From Sorghum bicolor (lineage: Eukaryota; Streptophyta; Magnoliopsida; Poales; Poaceae), in assembly GCF_000003195.3 (NCBI RefSeq), contig NC_012873.2, positions 2,441,894-2,505,893 of the forward strand: 64,000 nucleotides of DNA, in the 5' to 3' direction. The notes under the pieces were generated by a model. The model worked only from the letters and a program-made list of their open reading frames with translations, ran no database searches and was not told where the DNA came from. A program made the position numbers and the translations under genes. This document shows, piece by piece, positions 23,022-35,890 of this stretch. Position 1 is the stretch's first letter, and each line of letters begins with the position of its first letter.

Positions 23022-23512
23022 GAATGAGCTCTCCACCCATACGAGGATAGATCAATAGAAGTATAGAAATAGGGTAAGATAATAAGGATAACACGAGCCG
23101 TTTAAAAAAAATGTCAAGTCAAGGTGTGTCGATATGTAGCTAAGCACTCTAATGAACAAATAATTTAAATCTTGTTTTGTATGATCTAATCAAATCGATC
23201 GAACACTTGCCATTTACTTTTATTATATGTCGACAATTCAATTATCATTCTCATTGCATTTCAAATAGTTTTTAGAAATACGTACGTGTCACATTTGCTA
23301 GTTTTAATAAAAAAGAGAGAAAATATAATTTTGAATCGTAAGCTAAGCACTTACGCATATTTCAAGTTTACGAGGCTTATAAGAAATTTAATTATGACAG
23401 TGACAGAATGGTCATCACCCTGCAAGCACGTACGACATGATTAGAAAATTACCAAATAACCCTACCGTACATTTTTCCAGACCATAAGCCAACAACAGTG
23501 GTAAGGAAATTA
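23022..23512. other. Intergenic, no gene seen
   Basis: AT-rich intergenic sequence without a supported feature. Confidence 0.35.
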
Positions 23513-23731
23513 GGCCCTTGTTTAGTTCCAAAAAATTTCAAGATTTTTCATGACATCAAATCTTTGAACACATCCATGGAACATTAAATATAGATAAAAA
23601 ATAACTAATTGTATAGTTTGCCTGTAGTTTGCGAGGCAAATCTTTTGAACCTAGTTAGTCTATGATTACACAATAATTATCAAATACAAACGAAAGTGCT
23701 AAGCCAACAATTTTGCCCAACTAAACAAGCC
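23513..23731. mobile_element. Tourist-like MITE, GGCCTTGTTTAG family
   Basis: A 219-bp copy: GGCCCTTGTTTAGTTCC at the left, CAACTAAACAAGCC at the right, TTA duplications at 23510-23512 and 23732-23734. Confidence 0.85.
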
Positions 23732-23739
23732 TTAGTTGA

Positions 23740-23930
23740 GGAGGTGAAAAGTTTTTAGGCACTGTAGCATTTTTATTTGATAATTTTTGTCTAACCATAA
23801 ATTAACTAGGTTTAAAAAATTTATCTTACAAATTGCAGATAAATTATATACATAATTATATATATATATATATATATATTTAATATTTTATATATATGGT
23901 GAAAGATTCTTGAAAATATTTTGAGTTTTG
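23740..23930. mobile_element. Degenerate Tourist-like MITE with expanded (TA)n core
   Basis: It follows the previous element closely and carries family blocks in inverse orientation (CACTGTAGCATTTTTATTTG, ATAAATTAACTAGG, GAAAGATTCTTGAAAAT). It lacks clean termini and has an AT microsatellite at about 23858-23879. Confidence 0.55.
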
Positions 23931-24084
23931 TGGTGCATGGAAATGCCACTGGGAATTCCCCACTGGGGGCTGGCGGCCTGGCGCGGTGCCGCCCGACCAA
24001 AATCGTCGCTCGCACCTCTGCGTTTTCCGTTTCTTGTCTCGTCCGCTCCCCTCCCGTCCCTCCCAAAAATCTCTCGCTCTGCCG

Positions 24085-24092
24085 AAACCCTA
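24085..24092 (+). promoter_or_regulatory. Telo-box in the PELP1-like promoter
   Basis: AAACCCTA about 300 bp upstream of the PELP1-like start codon, within the GC-rich promoter/leader zone that begins near 23990. Telo-boxes are enriched in promoters of plant ribosome-biogenesis genes, matching the predicted role of the downstream gene. Confidence 0.5.
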
Positions 24093-24275
24093 GGGCGCCG
24101 CCACCTCTGGAGCAAGCTCAGGGCACAGTGCCAAGATGAAATCGAGCCTGTGAACACCGCCGCCCCTCATCCTTGTCGAGGAGCCGGGACGCCATGCTGC
24201 CGGAGTCCGGGACGCCCCTGCACTTTGAGTTTGAGGGCAGCTGTTAACGTCACCCAATATATTCTTCTCAACCTA

Positions 24276-24283
24276 AAACCCTA
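24276..24283 (+). promoter_or_regulatory. Second telo-box upstream of the PELP1-like gene
   Basis: AAACCCTA about 108 bp upstream of the ATG at 24391. It is the second copy in about 300 bp and could lie in the core promoter or 5' leader. Confidence 0.5.
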
Positions 24284-24390
24284 CAAACCTCCTTTCCCCA
24301 GTACCGTCCGCCGTCGCTCCCAGCCCCTACCCCCGGTACAAACTGCGGCCGCCAGCCAGCGCGAACCTACCAGCCTAGAGAGGGCCCCCG

Positions 24391-27300
24391 ATGGCGGGAG
24401 GCTCCGGCGGCGGAGGTTTTCTGGGCGACGTGAACGACCCGTGGCTGAAGCCGCGGCTGCTCCGCGCGGTGGTCACCGAGCGCCTTCCGCAGCCTGGCGG
24501 CGCCGCTGAGCTCTCGCCGACGGAGGTCGCCTCCATCTTAGAGGCGGTCCGCACCCACGGCCTGCTCACGGAGGCTCTCCCGGGCCGCGGCACGCCTCCG
24601 GCGAACCCGAAGCTCGCCGAGGCGTGGCGCGCCGCCGTCGACGCCTGGGTCGAGCGTGTCGTGGCGCTGGTGGAGAGCGACTCGGTATGGTGGTGGTTCT
24701 GTGATCCCTCCTCTGCCCTCTGTCTTGACTCTTGATGATAAATGAAATTTGCCTCTTCTTCCATGGGTATATGCTTGCCGCTGTTTAGTGTGTGGTGATT
24801 GTCTTCTGTAGAGAAATTCCCTAGGATGGTGTGATGGAAGTAGTTTAAACGTCATGGTCATGAATTGCAGCCAGATGGAATTAGCTTTATACATATTTGT
24901 TTGTATTATTAAGCGAAATCAAGGGTTCCTCTGCTTCAATTTGAAATTTGAGGACACCAATGAGAATGGCTCCTACCACAGTCCACAGTTTACTGAATAG
25001 GTAGTTCAGAAGGACTGTATTTTAGTTTAAATGTGTTGTGTGTAGAATAAAAACTCCCGCTTAAGGATGTACCCTACTGTATTTGGCATTTTGTATTTTG
25101 AAATTGAAAAAAAAGAAGATTTGGTCTGGTTTGTCTCTACATTTCTTTGATTGTGCTATGACATTTCAGACAACCCATTCCACACCTATTAGTGCCTATA
25201 TGTGACACATTCCATCTCAGCCCTCTGTTAGTTTGATCATGCGGCTGTGTTTCATTTATGCTATCATACTATTTAATTAGTGTCATTTTAGGCCGATGCT
25301 GCTAAATCAATAGAATTACCAATCTGTGAAGTTTCTACTTTTCACTTCTCTGTTACTAAAATTACCACTAAAATTGAATGTCAGAAACATTTAGAAGGTA
25401 AATGCTGTTTATATTGCTTAACTTCATTTATTTGCATATATTGTCCTTTTGCTTTTTTTTACTGCAAGTTATGTCTGAAAATAGTATATGTTGATCTATA
25501 GCTATGCCCTTGTTACCTTCACATTTTACTAATATGCTTGCCTTTCTGTTTGGCAATTCATTAGACATACAGTTGTTGGTTGGGTACTTCCTTGCTGGGT
25601 GTGACTTTCCAAGAGTGCAGAAATGAGCGATTTGCAGAATTGCACTCCATTTGGTTTGAGAAGATTCTGGGTAATTTGCAGGTGATGCATATTACTTTCG
25701 TGCAATTTATGTAGAATGTATGTTCACAAATTTATAACTTATAATATCCTCAGAAGTTAGTTTTGCCTTTTCTTTTTATTCATTGCTGTTGTGTGTCTGC
25801 ATTGTATTCTTATATGTTTTTCTCCTTGCATTGATGCACAGCTCTCTGCATATTCGAGGGAAAAAATGCCATTTCAATTTCTAGGCAATCCCATTATTTA
25901 GTCAAAGATGTATTTAACATCTTTCAAATGCTTGCTAAAAACTTCTGTAGGAGGATATACCATGAAACTGATACTGTGTCTTTAGGAGGTAATTGAAGTG
26001 ATCTGCATTTTTTTCAGTTGTATTTTGCTAAAGTGGTTCTTTTTACTGCTATGAAAACCTTCTTTGAGAAACAGTAAATCATCCTAGAATGAATAGTCTT
26101 CGACAAGCAGTATGAGTTATGGCAATATTTTCCTTTTCTTTTTACCTTTTTTTCCAGTCTGTATTTCAGCTGTGACTTTTTATAGTACCAGCTACCTTTA
26201 TCTGTCCTAACAGTGGTGTTATGCAATGAAATAATAAGATGAGTGTACTCCAAAAAGAAATCAGTGGTTTCAGAAGGTACTAGGTGCTAGGCAGGCAGCA
26301 GGGAGGCTCCTAGTACCTTATTGCTGATTAGGCCATCTAAGTGGACTTATGAATGAAAAAGTAGAGAAATTATCTTTCTCTGGATTTGATCTATCGACAT
26401 TCTCCTCGAACCTTAGCTCCTTGAGACATGGGTTGTTTATTTAAATTTAAACATCATCATATATATATCTGAATCGTCGTCAGTCACACATTAATGTTAT
26501 ACTTATGTATTCTCCTTTCCATTCTGCAGGAATCGTCCAGCTCTCAACATGTTATTGTTATTTCCTGTACTTCCATGTCTGATTTATTTGTAAGGTAACT
26601 AATGGAAGATTATTGTTATTTAAGCTGCCAAGCATATCTTTGGATTGTCTATGTTTAATCGTTATGCAATTAAACTTCGATTGTTATTTTATCATTTGAA
26701 CCACCACTTGATAAAGTTTCTTAGTGTTCGCAAGGAATTTGCATATGGTTCTGATGTCTGAATTTAACCTTTTTACTGTTTATTCTTTTTCTACTTCTCC
26801 TTGGTTGTCAAAGTGGACTATTGCGTTCAAGTCGATTATTTTTTCAGAACTATTTTAAGTTTACCCTGTATTGCTCTGTTTAGTAGTTTTCTAATACACC
26901 GTATAATTAGTTCTGAAGTAGCTAAGTAACTTGAACTAATGACATGACTGCACACTATCCTGCAGTAAGAAGAATATCTGTGAATTGAATTTCCAATCTT
27001 CAGGAAAGTTCCAAATTTCAAGTTCCATGTTTGCATTTGACTAATAATGATTTATGTGTCATTCTTTCTAAATTGTAGAGGTATATCAGTTTTGTATTGC
27101 GGTATTGATTGCTTGAAACACTAAAATTTTATACTTAATGTGTTTTGTTCTGCTTGTCTATTTTATTTGCACTGAAAGCCACATAATTCGTTTTCTGATT
27201 AGATTGGCTAAGTTTTTGAACTTAAAGAAAGAGGGATCATCCTTTGCTGGAAGGGTTGTTGAACCGGTGCTGCGGCTTTTAAACGAAAATGCTCTAGTAG

Positions 27301-30300
27301 CTGTATGGTCTACTCTTTTCATTCTTATGGCTTATATATTTGTGCTCAACCACTCAATTGTAATATGTGTAATTATTTCTCTTTCTGCAGGACGAAGCAA
27401 TTGATTTGCTGAGGACGGTTATTAAATTGTACCCATCCTCTGTAAACCGGCACTACAGTAAGGTACATCTTATTTTTATTTTCTAATCATTTCCTATTCT
27501 GGGTTAATATGTAGTTATGATGGGCTTATATTAGTTGGGGTGGTAAGCCTATATTGTAGTGGAAGGAGGTCGGAGGGTGAGGACTGAGGAGCAGGGACTT
27601 GGCGACGACCTGTGGTTGCCTGTGGCTAGGGTGGCCAGCAGCGGCACAGAACAGGGTGGCGGCACCGGCACAGACGGAGAGTGAGGCGCAGGAGGTGGAC
27701 AGTGGGAGAGTTGAAGAGCTAGGGAACTTTTGGATTGAATCCTCAAATTCTTTCTTTAATATTACGAGTACATGACCCCTTTATTTATACTCCCTAAGAC
27801 TTGACATAAAACTAGCAACCTAGAGGTAGAGTCCTTATAGATTTGGACTCTCATTTCCCTAAACAATCTTTCCTAAACTGATTTTTTTCTTATCCTATTC
27901 CTATCTCTAATTCTAGTCAGGCCCAGACTCCTTGGGGGAGGGACCCGGTCGGCTGGAGGTAGATCCCCCCCCCGCCCCCCCCCCCCCCCACCACCCCCAG
28001 GCACGCGGCCAGGGTGCAGCCTTGCTATGGCCACCACCTTGGGCCATGTTTAGGCCCATGACAGTAGTACTTATTGCCCAGGGAGAAAAAGGAAGGTTCT
28101 TACGGAGTAACATAGAAAGAAAAGTTTAGCTGTTCATAGCTTTTTGTTTTTGTTCCTGCTAGGATTGTATTGTAGAAGTTGGAATTTGATACAAGTTTGT
28201 TGATTATCTTCTCAGTATATGGATTGCAGAATCGAACAGCTATTAAGAGCTCTAGATATTTTTTTCAGCTGCTTGTTATTTTTGTAATATTGGAAATGCA
28301 AATTTTGAGTGGGGATTGAAGTGTTTTGTGATTTTTCCCACACGCCCCCTCTGGAAAAAAATCCTAAATTTAAAAGGAAGAGGGAAAATGGCACAGGTCC
28401 TGTCATTAACAGAGCTGTGCCACACATGTTTTCCATGCATGTTGACTGCTATTTAAGTTTCTATTCCCCAAATCCCCCAAGTTCCCAAATATACAATGCA
28501 GTTTTTCAGAAGTCTTTGCTTGTGTCCATAGAAGTAAACATGATAGTATCTGTACATAGTATTTCTATCACCCTAACTGTTCTGTTCTTGTAGTTTTGTG
28601 CTTACATTTGCAAATTTCAGGTTGAATCTGCTATTGCAGCAAAGATTATGAGTACAGGAATCAATGTAAAACCATCTGAGGTGAGGAGTGCTGCCTTGAG
28701 TTTTATCTGTGTAATGAGAATTCAACAGTGAGCACACATTTGCCTATGCACGTCATGTCTCTTTTTTCTTTCCTTTTCTTTCTTGATCCTTGTTAAGAAT
28801 TTTTCATATCTTACATATACTGTTCCAACGCTCCAGAAATTTGCGAGAACCTTAGCATTGTTACCTTCTGTCCGAGTGTCCGAGGACAGTTGGTCACTGA
28901 TGATTCGGAGGATATTGATTGTGATAAACAATCTTTTGAATGATGCTTTCATTGGGCTTGAAGAAGGTATAATATAGCAGTTTGCTGCTAATATTGTTTC
29001 AGTTCTACGATTTCTGGCTAATTTTTAACCATTCTACTGTTGTAGAAAAGAAAGGCCATGATATTATGCTGCTGCTAGTTCCACCTGGAGCTGATCCTCT
29101 ACCAACATTGGGAGATGAAGTAATGCCTGGAGGCAATGTGCATGTCATGAAGAAATTTCGTGTCTTCACTGTTCCTACCATTTCAGCTCTTACACATTGC
29201 TGCAGTGTGATGCTGACTAGTTATTATCCAGTTCAGGTTGTCAAAATCAGAACATTTCTGTTTATTACCTAATGCTCATAACTTACTAGTGTAAGGTCCA
29301 AATTAATTTATTCTAATTACTAAGTCCTCTTTTATTGGCAAACAGGTCAATGTTCCAATTCATGCTTTGATGGCTTTGATGCGAAGAGTGCTGTTAGTTG
29401 ATGGATCATTGCATAATAAGTTGTTCCCTTCTACAACTTCATTGCATCAAGAGCTTATTTGTTTTGAGCTTCCATCGCTACATTCAAGTTTCTTGGATTT
29501 GCTCAATGCAACTATTAAAGGAATGCGAAGGTAACTGGCATTTTCAATTAGACTAGTTAGCTGTCACTAGTTTTGGAACAAACAATTGGACATCTATAGA
29601 ATTTTCATATTAATGTTTGAATCTGACCTAAGATAGAAAAATCTGACCTTAGTCTATCATCCTGCAGCCAACTCTTACCTCATGGTGCTAGTATCATACG
29701 CCTTATAACAGAGTACTTCAAAATAGCAAAACTGCCTACTTTGAGGACAAAAGCTTATAGCATTCTGCAGCTGTTGCTGACCTCCATGGGTGCTGGTAGG
29801 TCATTCTTTATTTATTTTATATATTACTTTGCAGTTATGATTGTAGCTTTGGAAATAGTACAACTGATTATAATTTATTATCAGTGTAGTTTCGCCTTTG
29901 TCATAGTAATACTGTTATAGCATATTAGGCAGAGTTGTACTTTGAATGCCTGATCTTTTAAATTGGCAATATTAGTAACAAAGTTCCTTCAATCGTTTTG
30001 AATGTTGAAAACATAACCTTGAAATATCTTCAGCAGGTTAAGTTAGTAAATTTGTAATGACTTTTACTTGTTATAACTTTTTTGCTTCAAGCATTGATAA
30101 GGGTGGGGAGTGTATATCTTGTATGTAGGTCCCAAATTTTTTTTTGAGGGTCTAGGTCCCAATTTTTGGTAGTGTTTAACCACTGTTCACCTCCTTGACT
30201 TTTGTAGTGTAGAAAAGAGGTCTCAAGTGGAGTTTCTAAAACTCCAAAAAAACTGCAGTTTTGACAATATCATGGTTTCAAAAACTAAAAGATTTGGAAA

Positions 30301-32781
30301 ACCAAAGTATTTTATAAAACTGTAGTATTTTTCCAATATTTCACATCCAAACAGGGCCTATGTTTTACTTTCCATTGATACCCCATCAGGATCGATTCAC
30401 TTTATAATTTTTTATTGGAAATTGAGATTCTTTATGCTTAACTCTACATTGATATTACATTAGGATCAGTTCACTCCATGCTTGAGATTCCATATGTTTG
30501 GTACATATATTCTTGGTTTTGTTTTTTAGTCAAACTCCTGTTGGGTGGAAGTGACATCTCTGCACAAATGGTCTATTTTTATCAGGGACATCTCTGCACC
30601 TGCTTGAGGCAATAGTCAGCAATGCAATTGCTGATCTGAATGATGATGGTGGAAGTGACATGACTGTAATCAACACAAATCCATCACAATTGACAAATGA
30701 ATCATCATCGAAAATTTATTCGAAGAAGAGGAAGCTAGAACCACAGATGCAAAACTCAACCATATCAGGTTCAGAGAAAGTAGCAGTCAGCCCAAGGAAA
30801 AGAAAAGGTTCTTCCATACCAATTGCATCAAAGGGAGTGGCCCCTGAAAGTATAGGAGATCTTAGAGTATCAACTCCACTTTCTGTCAAAATAGCTGCAC
30901 TTGAAACATTGGAAATTCTTCTGAATGTGGTGCGCTTAAATCCAACTTGTTTCTTATTATCCTCTTATTTCTGCATGTCTTTTGTTTTCTGTTTGCCAGA
31001 TATTTGTTGTTTGAATCCTGTTCTCATATTGGTCTGGATACAATTATAGCAAAAATGACTTTGGGAAGCTCATTGAAAACAGCTTTTTTTCCCTTCATAA
31101 AGAAGGTTCAAAGTTTATCACACCATATATACACCTCTTGTTGTAAGATTCAAGCAATGAACCAAATTGGATAATGGATAACCTATTTTGCAAGTTTCAA
31201 TGGATAAAAGTTATTTTTGAAGCAAATCGGTACAACATTGTGCTGTACACTTTATGTATGGAAACAGAATTCTTGATGCTCATAGATAAGTATCTCCAGA
31301 CCATAGCTGAAATAGTAGCTACAACTATTTTTTAATGATTATATTCTACGGAGGAAGAAGTACCAAACTTACCTTGACTTTTCATGGTGAACATGAAGAA
31401 ATTGCACTCACGCTATATGAATTGGTTGTGCAACCAGCATATATATTGTTGTTTTGATCAATATATCTACTTAGTATGTGAATTCAGATTATAGATATAT
31501 TTTTATGACATTATCAACTTATCACCAAGCAGGGAGGTTCATTGCGGATGGATCGCTGGAGGTCAGAAGTGGATGTGCTCTTAATTAATGTGGCTAGAAG
31601 TGCTTGCAACATGGGAGGAAGTTATGAGCAAAAGCCCTCCACATTTGGGGAGCCAAGCATATCAGACCTTCAACTTGCTTCGTTTAAGGGCCTGCTGGCA
31701 TCTTTTCTTTCTTCTCCTCATGCCCGTCCTCCTTACTTAGCCAAAGGAATTGAACTCTTCAGAAAAGGTAATATCTTTCAGCATGCTATTTATTGGATTT
31801 TGGATGGGTTATTTAAATTTTGGTTTATAATCAGCACATGCAGTTAGTTGAACAAAGGTTTAACTGCAATTGGTATGGCACTGAAAAAATATTTGACTGA
31901 CAGGAATGTACCCAATGCACAGTTCTCGATCAAAAAACAATTAGCAACTATATTTATTTTGGACGTAAGCTTGCTGTTTGGTTTGGATTGTGGGCTTCTA
32001 AATACCCCCCATATGTAATAATAATTTGTATCATTTGTTCATCACAGGGAAGCTAGAGATAGGCACTAAGCTTGCAGAGTTTTGTTCACGTGCTTTGCTT
32101 GCTTTGGATGTCCTTGTCCACCCTCGAGCCCTTTCTCTAGAAAGAACAGTTCCTTCACAGGGAAATACAGTTTTTGGTGCTGGAACATACCAGATTTCAC
32201 GATTCGGGGATCAGCCTCAAGCAATGGAGGTTGAAGACATGTACGATGATTGGCTGACATCCAACAACGATGAACCAGCAGAGGTTCCAGTGAACGATAG
32301 TGCTGCAGGAGTAAGTACAGATGTCATGCTGGTGGAGGTTGGAAAGCAGCTCAATTCCAAAGCAGAAGATCCTAAAGTTGACCCACCCAGAATCACAGAT
32401 GCAGCACAAGATGCACCAACATCCACCAAGAGTGATGTCAAGATGGTTGATGCAGCTGCAGACGAAACTGCAAAGCCAAACACAGTGGAGAATCCATCGA
32501 TCTCCAATGTTGGTGCCTCTCCAGAGTGCACAACAAATTTTGATTCACGTAAGCATGAGCAGGTTAGTCCTCATGAGAACAAAAGCCCAGCAGCTGTCCA
32601 TCTGCCATCCAGCAGCATGCTGGGAACTTCAGGTGAACCTTCTGCTACTCCAGGTGTTGGTTCGAGCCACCATCCCCGTTCAACCAGCTTCGTGGAATTG
32701 TTTGGTTCGGAGTCTGGAATTGAGTCAGAATCTGAAGACTCGTTGCCAGATATTGTCGACGGGGACCCTGATTCTGACTAG
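24391..32781 (+). CDS. PELP1/RIX1-domain ribosome biogenesis protein, 13 coding exons
   Basis: Coding exons: 24391-24684, 25565-25681, 26530-26594, 27203-27302, 27391-27462, 28621-28680, 28837-28966, 29046-29236, 29346-29530, 29668-29795, 30586-30929, 31533-31767 and 32048-32781, about 884 residues, all joined in phase with GT-AG borders. The N-terminal half is helical repeats matching the RIX1 domain of plant PELP1 homologues (Arabidopsis At1g30240 type), e.g. CWLGTSLLGVTFQECRNERF and FAGRVVEPVLRLLNENAL. PELP1/Rix1 proteins act in the nucleolus in processing and release of pre-60S particles with the Rix1 complex; that is family knowledge. Basic nuclear-localisation candidates KKRKL (about 494-498) and PRKRK (about 517-521) sit in a linker. 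The C-terminus is disordered and acidic, ending ESESEDSLPDIVDGD. The start ATG has a good context (G at +4) in a GC-rich exon. Intron 5 (27463-28620) has a foreign-looking GC-rich insert. Confidence 0.88.
27540..28025. mobile_element. Possible LTR-type insertion in intron 5 of the PELP1-like gene
   Basis: A block of GC-rich sequence, then ATTACGAGTACATGACCCCT and a TATTTATACTCC motif, ending in a run of about 23 C with one G (27966-27989). The composition differs sharply from the AT-rich intron around it. The wording resembles solo-LTR or LTR-derived sequence, but I cannot define termini or a target duplication, so the call is tentative. Confidence 0.35.
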
Positions 32782-34067
32782 GTTTCATAACAATTCGTTT
32801 TGTAACTTCTGTATGGCTTGATCCACTTTTTGTAGACTAATGACAATGGTTGTCATTTTTGACATGCCAATGAAAATTTTGTGATCCGCTATTTTGTTTT
32901 GAGCAAATTGTACGGCACTGCCGACTGACAGATGATGCAATATTTGTAGTTCCTAGTGGGACGCAGTTACTTGAACACTGCCCATTGATAGATAGAGAAG
33001 GAGCAATATTTTTCTTGCATTTGACCTTAGTTTTACCAAAAAAAATTGCTCTGACCTGATTTACAGGAAAGTCAAAAAACTGGAATAGATGAAACAAAAA
33101 TATTTCGGCGACTGGAATAAAGATCAAACAAAATAAGAGTACTTATCTCACAAAAATAACATTACAGTTTAGCCTTCTTAAGATCAGCATTATTCACTTC
33201 ACAAATACTAGAAGCGATGACTGCAGATTCATTTTCTCTCAATTAACAAAACTGAATTTGCCAAATAACCATTCACCATGAGCAATTATAGCAACAAATC
33301 AAGTTAAAGATGGCATCCTAACTTGTGAGTAAATAGGTGCTGGCGCGTCCGACACCTGAGTCTGTGTCGTTGCAGGGCTACTGCTTACGGCTTCGACGGA
33401 CGATGGTTTCGCCTCCAAGAAGCAGAGCAGGAACCTGCATGGTTGGTGTGGTGTTGACACAGGAGCAGGGCAGGAACCTGCAGCGAGCTCGTCCCAAGAA
33501 GAGGTGATGGATGAGGTCCATCCTTGCTCCCCTTGCACTGGTTTAGTACGTTCATTGCGTGCACTGGCTTCTTCAATTCTCATGTCATGCAGTTAAGATA
33601 AGCCCAATTAGTGTTGATTAGGAGCTGGAGATTCAGGAATTTGTTTCACAAAGTGATACTTAGAACAGAGATGATTGCAATTGCAGTTGCAGAGCCTGAT
33701 GTATAGGCAATTACAACGTTTGTGCACATTGGTGATGTCTATGGTCTCAGTGGATTTGTCGAGCTGAGTGGAGGCCAGGTTGTGGAGTCGAGGTGTGGAT
33801 GTCAGTGGTGTATGGCAGGACTGTGCCCCATGGGTGTCCGTGAAATTGCGTGTCAAGGAGGCTTTGCTGAGTGACTTGCGTGGCAAGGTGGTCTTCTATT
33901 GGCACTTAGAGGCTCCGTGTGACATTTTTGTTTTCTTTGACAAGGCATCTTGGTTGTTGTTGTAGGAGGCAAAACCTTAGGGATAAGGATGACTTGGCGT
34001 TGTCAGAGGCTGTTGCTCACGTATCAGCTTGATGGCTTTGCAGGGGACTGTGGTGACTAGACCTTAT
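32782..34067. other. 3' flank of the PELP1-like gene and intergenic
   Basis: The first several hundred bases are probably 3' UTR. A 94-codon minus-strand open frame at 33299-33583 has no splice context or recognisable domain and is not called. From about 33600 the sequence is G/T-rich and looks repetitive but is unclassified. Confidence 0.35.
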
Positions 34068-34604
34068 TATAGTTGGCCATGCAGCCCGTGGCCCGTTGGC
34101 CCGGCTCGCGGCACGGCATTTTGGCCCGGCCCGAGCACGGCACGGCCCGACAACTATCGGGCCCGGCACGGCACGGTCCGAGGCACCGGGCCGTGCCTGG
34201 GCCGCCACCGTGGCCCGTGGCACGGCTCAGGCACGGCCCGACGGCCCGATGCTTAATAGCCTAGTAAAAAATATAACTTTTTAATTTTAAAAAAAAAGAA
34301 AATGTAAGTCTGTTGGTCCATCCACCCATCCTAATTGGTCTGTTAAAAAATGTAGCCTGCTAATTCTAAACAAAAAAAAATAGACCTACTACTAGCCTGG
34401 CACGACCTTGGCCCGGTGGCCCGCCGTGCCTTCGGGCCGGCCCGATGGCCCACGGGCCGTGCCTTGGGCCATACCCCCGGCACGAGGCACGGTGATGGCA
34501 CGGCCCGGCCGGCACGACGGCACGGTGCGGCCCGGGGCAGGCACGGCACGGCACGGCACGCCGGGCCACCGGGCCGGGTCGGCACGGCCCGATGGCCATC
34601 TATA
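34068..34604. mobile_element. hAT-type MITE with GGCACGGCCC subterminal repeats
   Basis: A 537-bp non-autonomous element. The 8-bp duplication GACCTTAT lies at 34060-34067 and 34605-34612. Terminal inverted repeats read TATAGTTGGCCAT at the left and, reverse-complemented, TATAGATGGCCAT at the right. Both arms (about 190 bp each) are packed with GGCCCG/CGGCACGG repeats in opposite orientation; the core (about 34255-34395) is AT-rich. An 8-bp duplication and repeat-rich subterminal zones, which bind transposase in hAT elements, fit this superfamily. There is no coding capacity. Confidence 0.85.
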
Positions 34605-34612
34605 GACCTTAT

Positions 34613-35661
34613 ATCGTAAAGGTTAGTTTGGTGTAGGACAATGTTGCTAGGTGGTGTAAGCAGAGTTGATGGCGTGAAAATAACATGATTTGCAACAGAC
34701 TACGGTGTCTAGTCTTACGCGACAATGACTAGCACGGCATGGGACTTCGATGATAATGACGCAAGTGGTGATGATGGCTTTTTGCCTTGACGGGCTGATT
34801 AGAGCAATGGTGAGTGCAGCGTGGTAAGCAACTGATGGTGGATGGTGCTTGTGGCATGACCGCGGTTGTAGAGATAAGTTGTTTTGAGTGGAGTGGTATA
34901 GAGCTTTGGCGAGTGATGGTGTTTGGTGCATGTTGAGGTCCCAATCTAACTAGGCTATGGTTGATTGCTTTTAGTTGTTAGCCTAGCTTGTTGTTGCTGC
35001 TTAACTCTCTTAGGGCCATTGTTGCTCAGTTGTATAGCTGAATCTGTTTTTTTTAATATAGTCGACAACTTTCCTAACATTGATCACATGATTATAAACG
35101 ATCTAGCAAAGAGCAATGCACTCTGAAAGTACTTGTACTATTTTTTATGCACTTTTGCATTTGTATATCTTGATTTATCTTGCATCTCAAGAGGCGAGTC
35201 AGTTTCAAAGAAAAGGACAAAATTATCAATGTAGCCATATGCTTAATTAAAACTCTAACATTTAATTTCACCTCGACCAACTTATTCATCTTGTCCATCC
35301 ACCATTTACATGACAACGAAAATTAAACCTGACAAAGTTTATATAAAAAGAGCACAATAATAACCATACCCTCGTAGATGATGTACAAATGACTATTTTC
35401 ATGGTTTGGACTATATATGGCGACGCAAGCTCTATTTATCAAAGGCTAGGCCACTTTATTTCTCTATTTATGTTAGACTTGTTTGACATGTCTTTAGATT
35501 GGGATCTTGATTCGATGTGTGTATATATTCGTAAATTAAAAGTGATTCTAACATATTTTATATTTAGCATAAAGTATAGACAAAACACCCATTTGCACAA
35601 GAATACATATAAAATATTATACAATCAAGATTAAAGCAACTTGTATGATTGCATCTGGTTA
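34613..35661. other. Intergenic, no gene seen
   Basis: It continues the G/T-rich unclassified sequence that hosts the hAT element, then turns AT-rich from about 35050. No coding exon is supported. Confidence 0.35.
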
Positions 35662-35890
35662 GGTCTTGTTTAGTTACCAATTTTTTTTAAAAAATTTTTC
35701 CGTCATATCGAATCTCTAGACGTATGCATAGAGCATTAAATATAAATAAAGAAAATAACTAATTACACAGTTTGTTTGTAATTTGCGAGAATTTTTTTTT
35801 AAATCTAGTTAGTCTATGATTAAACAATAATTACTAAATACAAACGAGAGTAGCCAAAGCTAAAATTTTTCTCCAACTAAACAAGAGGCC
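35662..35890. mobile_element. Tourist-like MITE, GGCCTTGTTTAG family
   Basis: A 229-bp copy: GGTCTTGTTTAGTTACC at the left, CAACTAAACAAGAGGCC at the right, TTA at 35659-35661 and 35891-35893. It lies about 100-500 bp upstream of the GC-rich first exon zone of the RING-CH gene. Confidence 0.8.

Noticed and set aside
27203..27307. PELP1 exon 4 ending at TATG|GTC
   Set aside because: It would shift the next exon into a stop; ending at GCT|GTATGG (27302) keeps the frame and the NALVADEAIDLL join.
33299..33583. A 94-codon minus-strand frame near the PELP1 3' end
   Set aside because: No recognisable domain, no splice partner, and it sits in likely UTR or repeat sequence.
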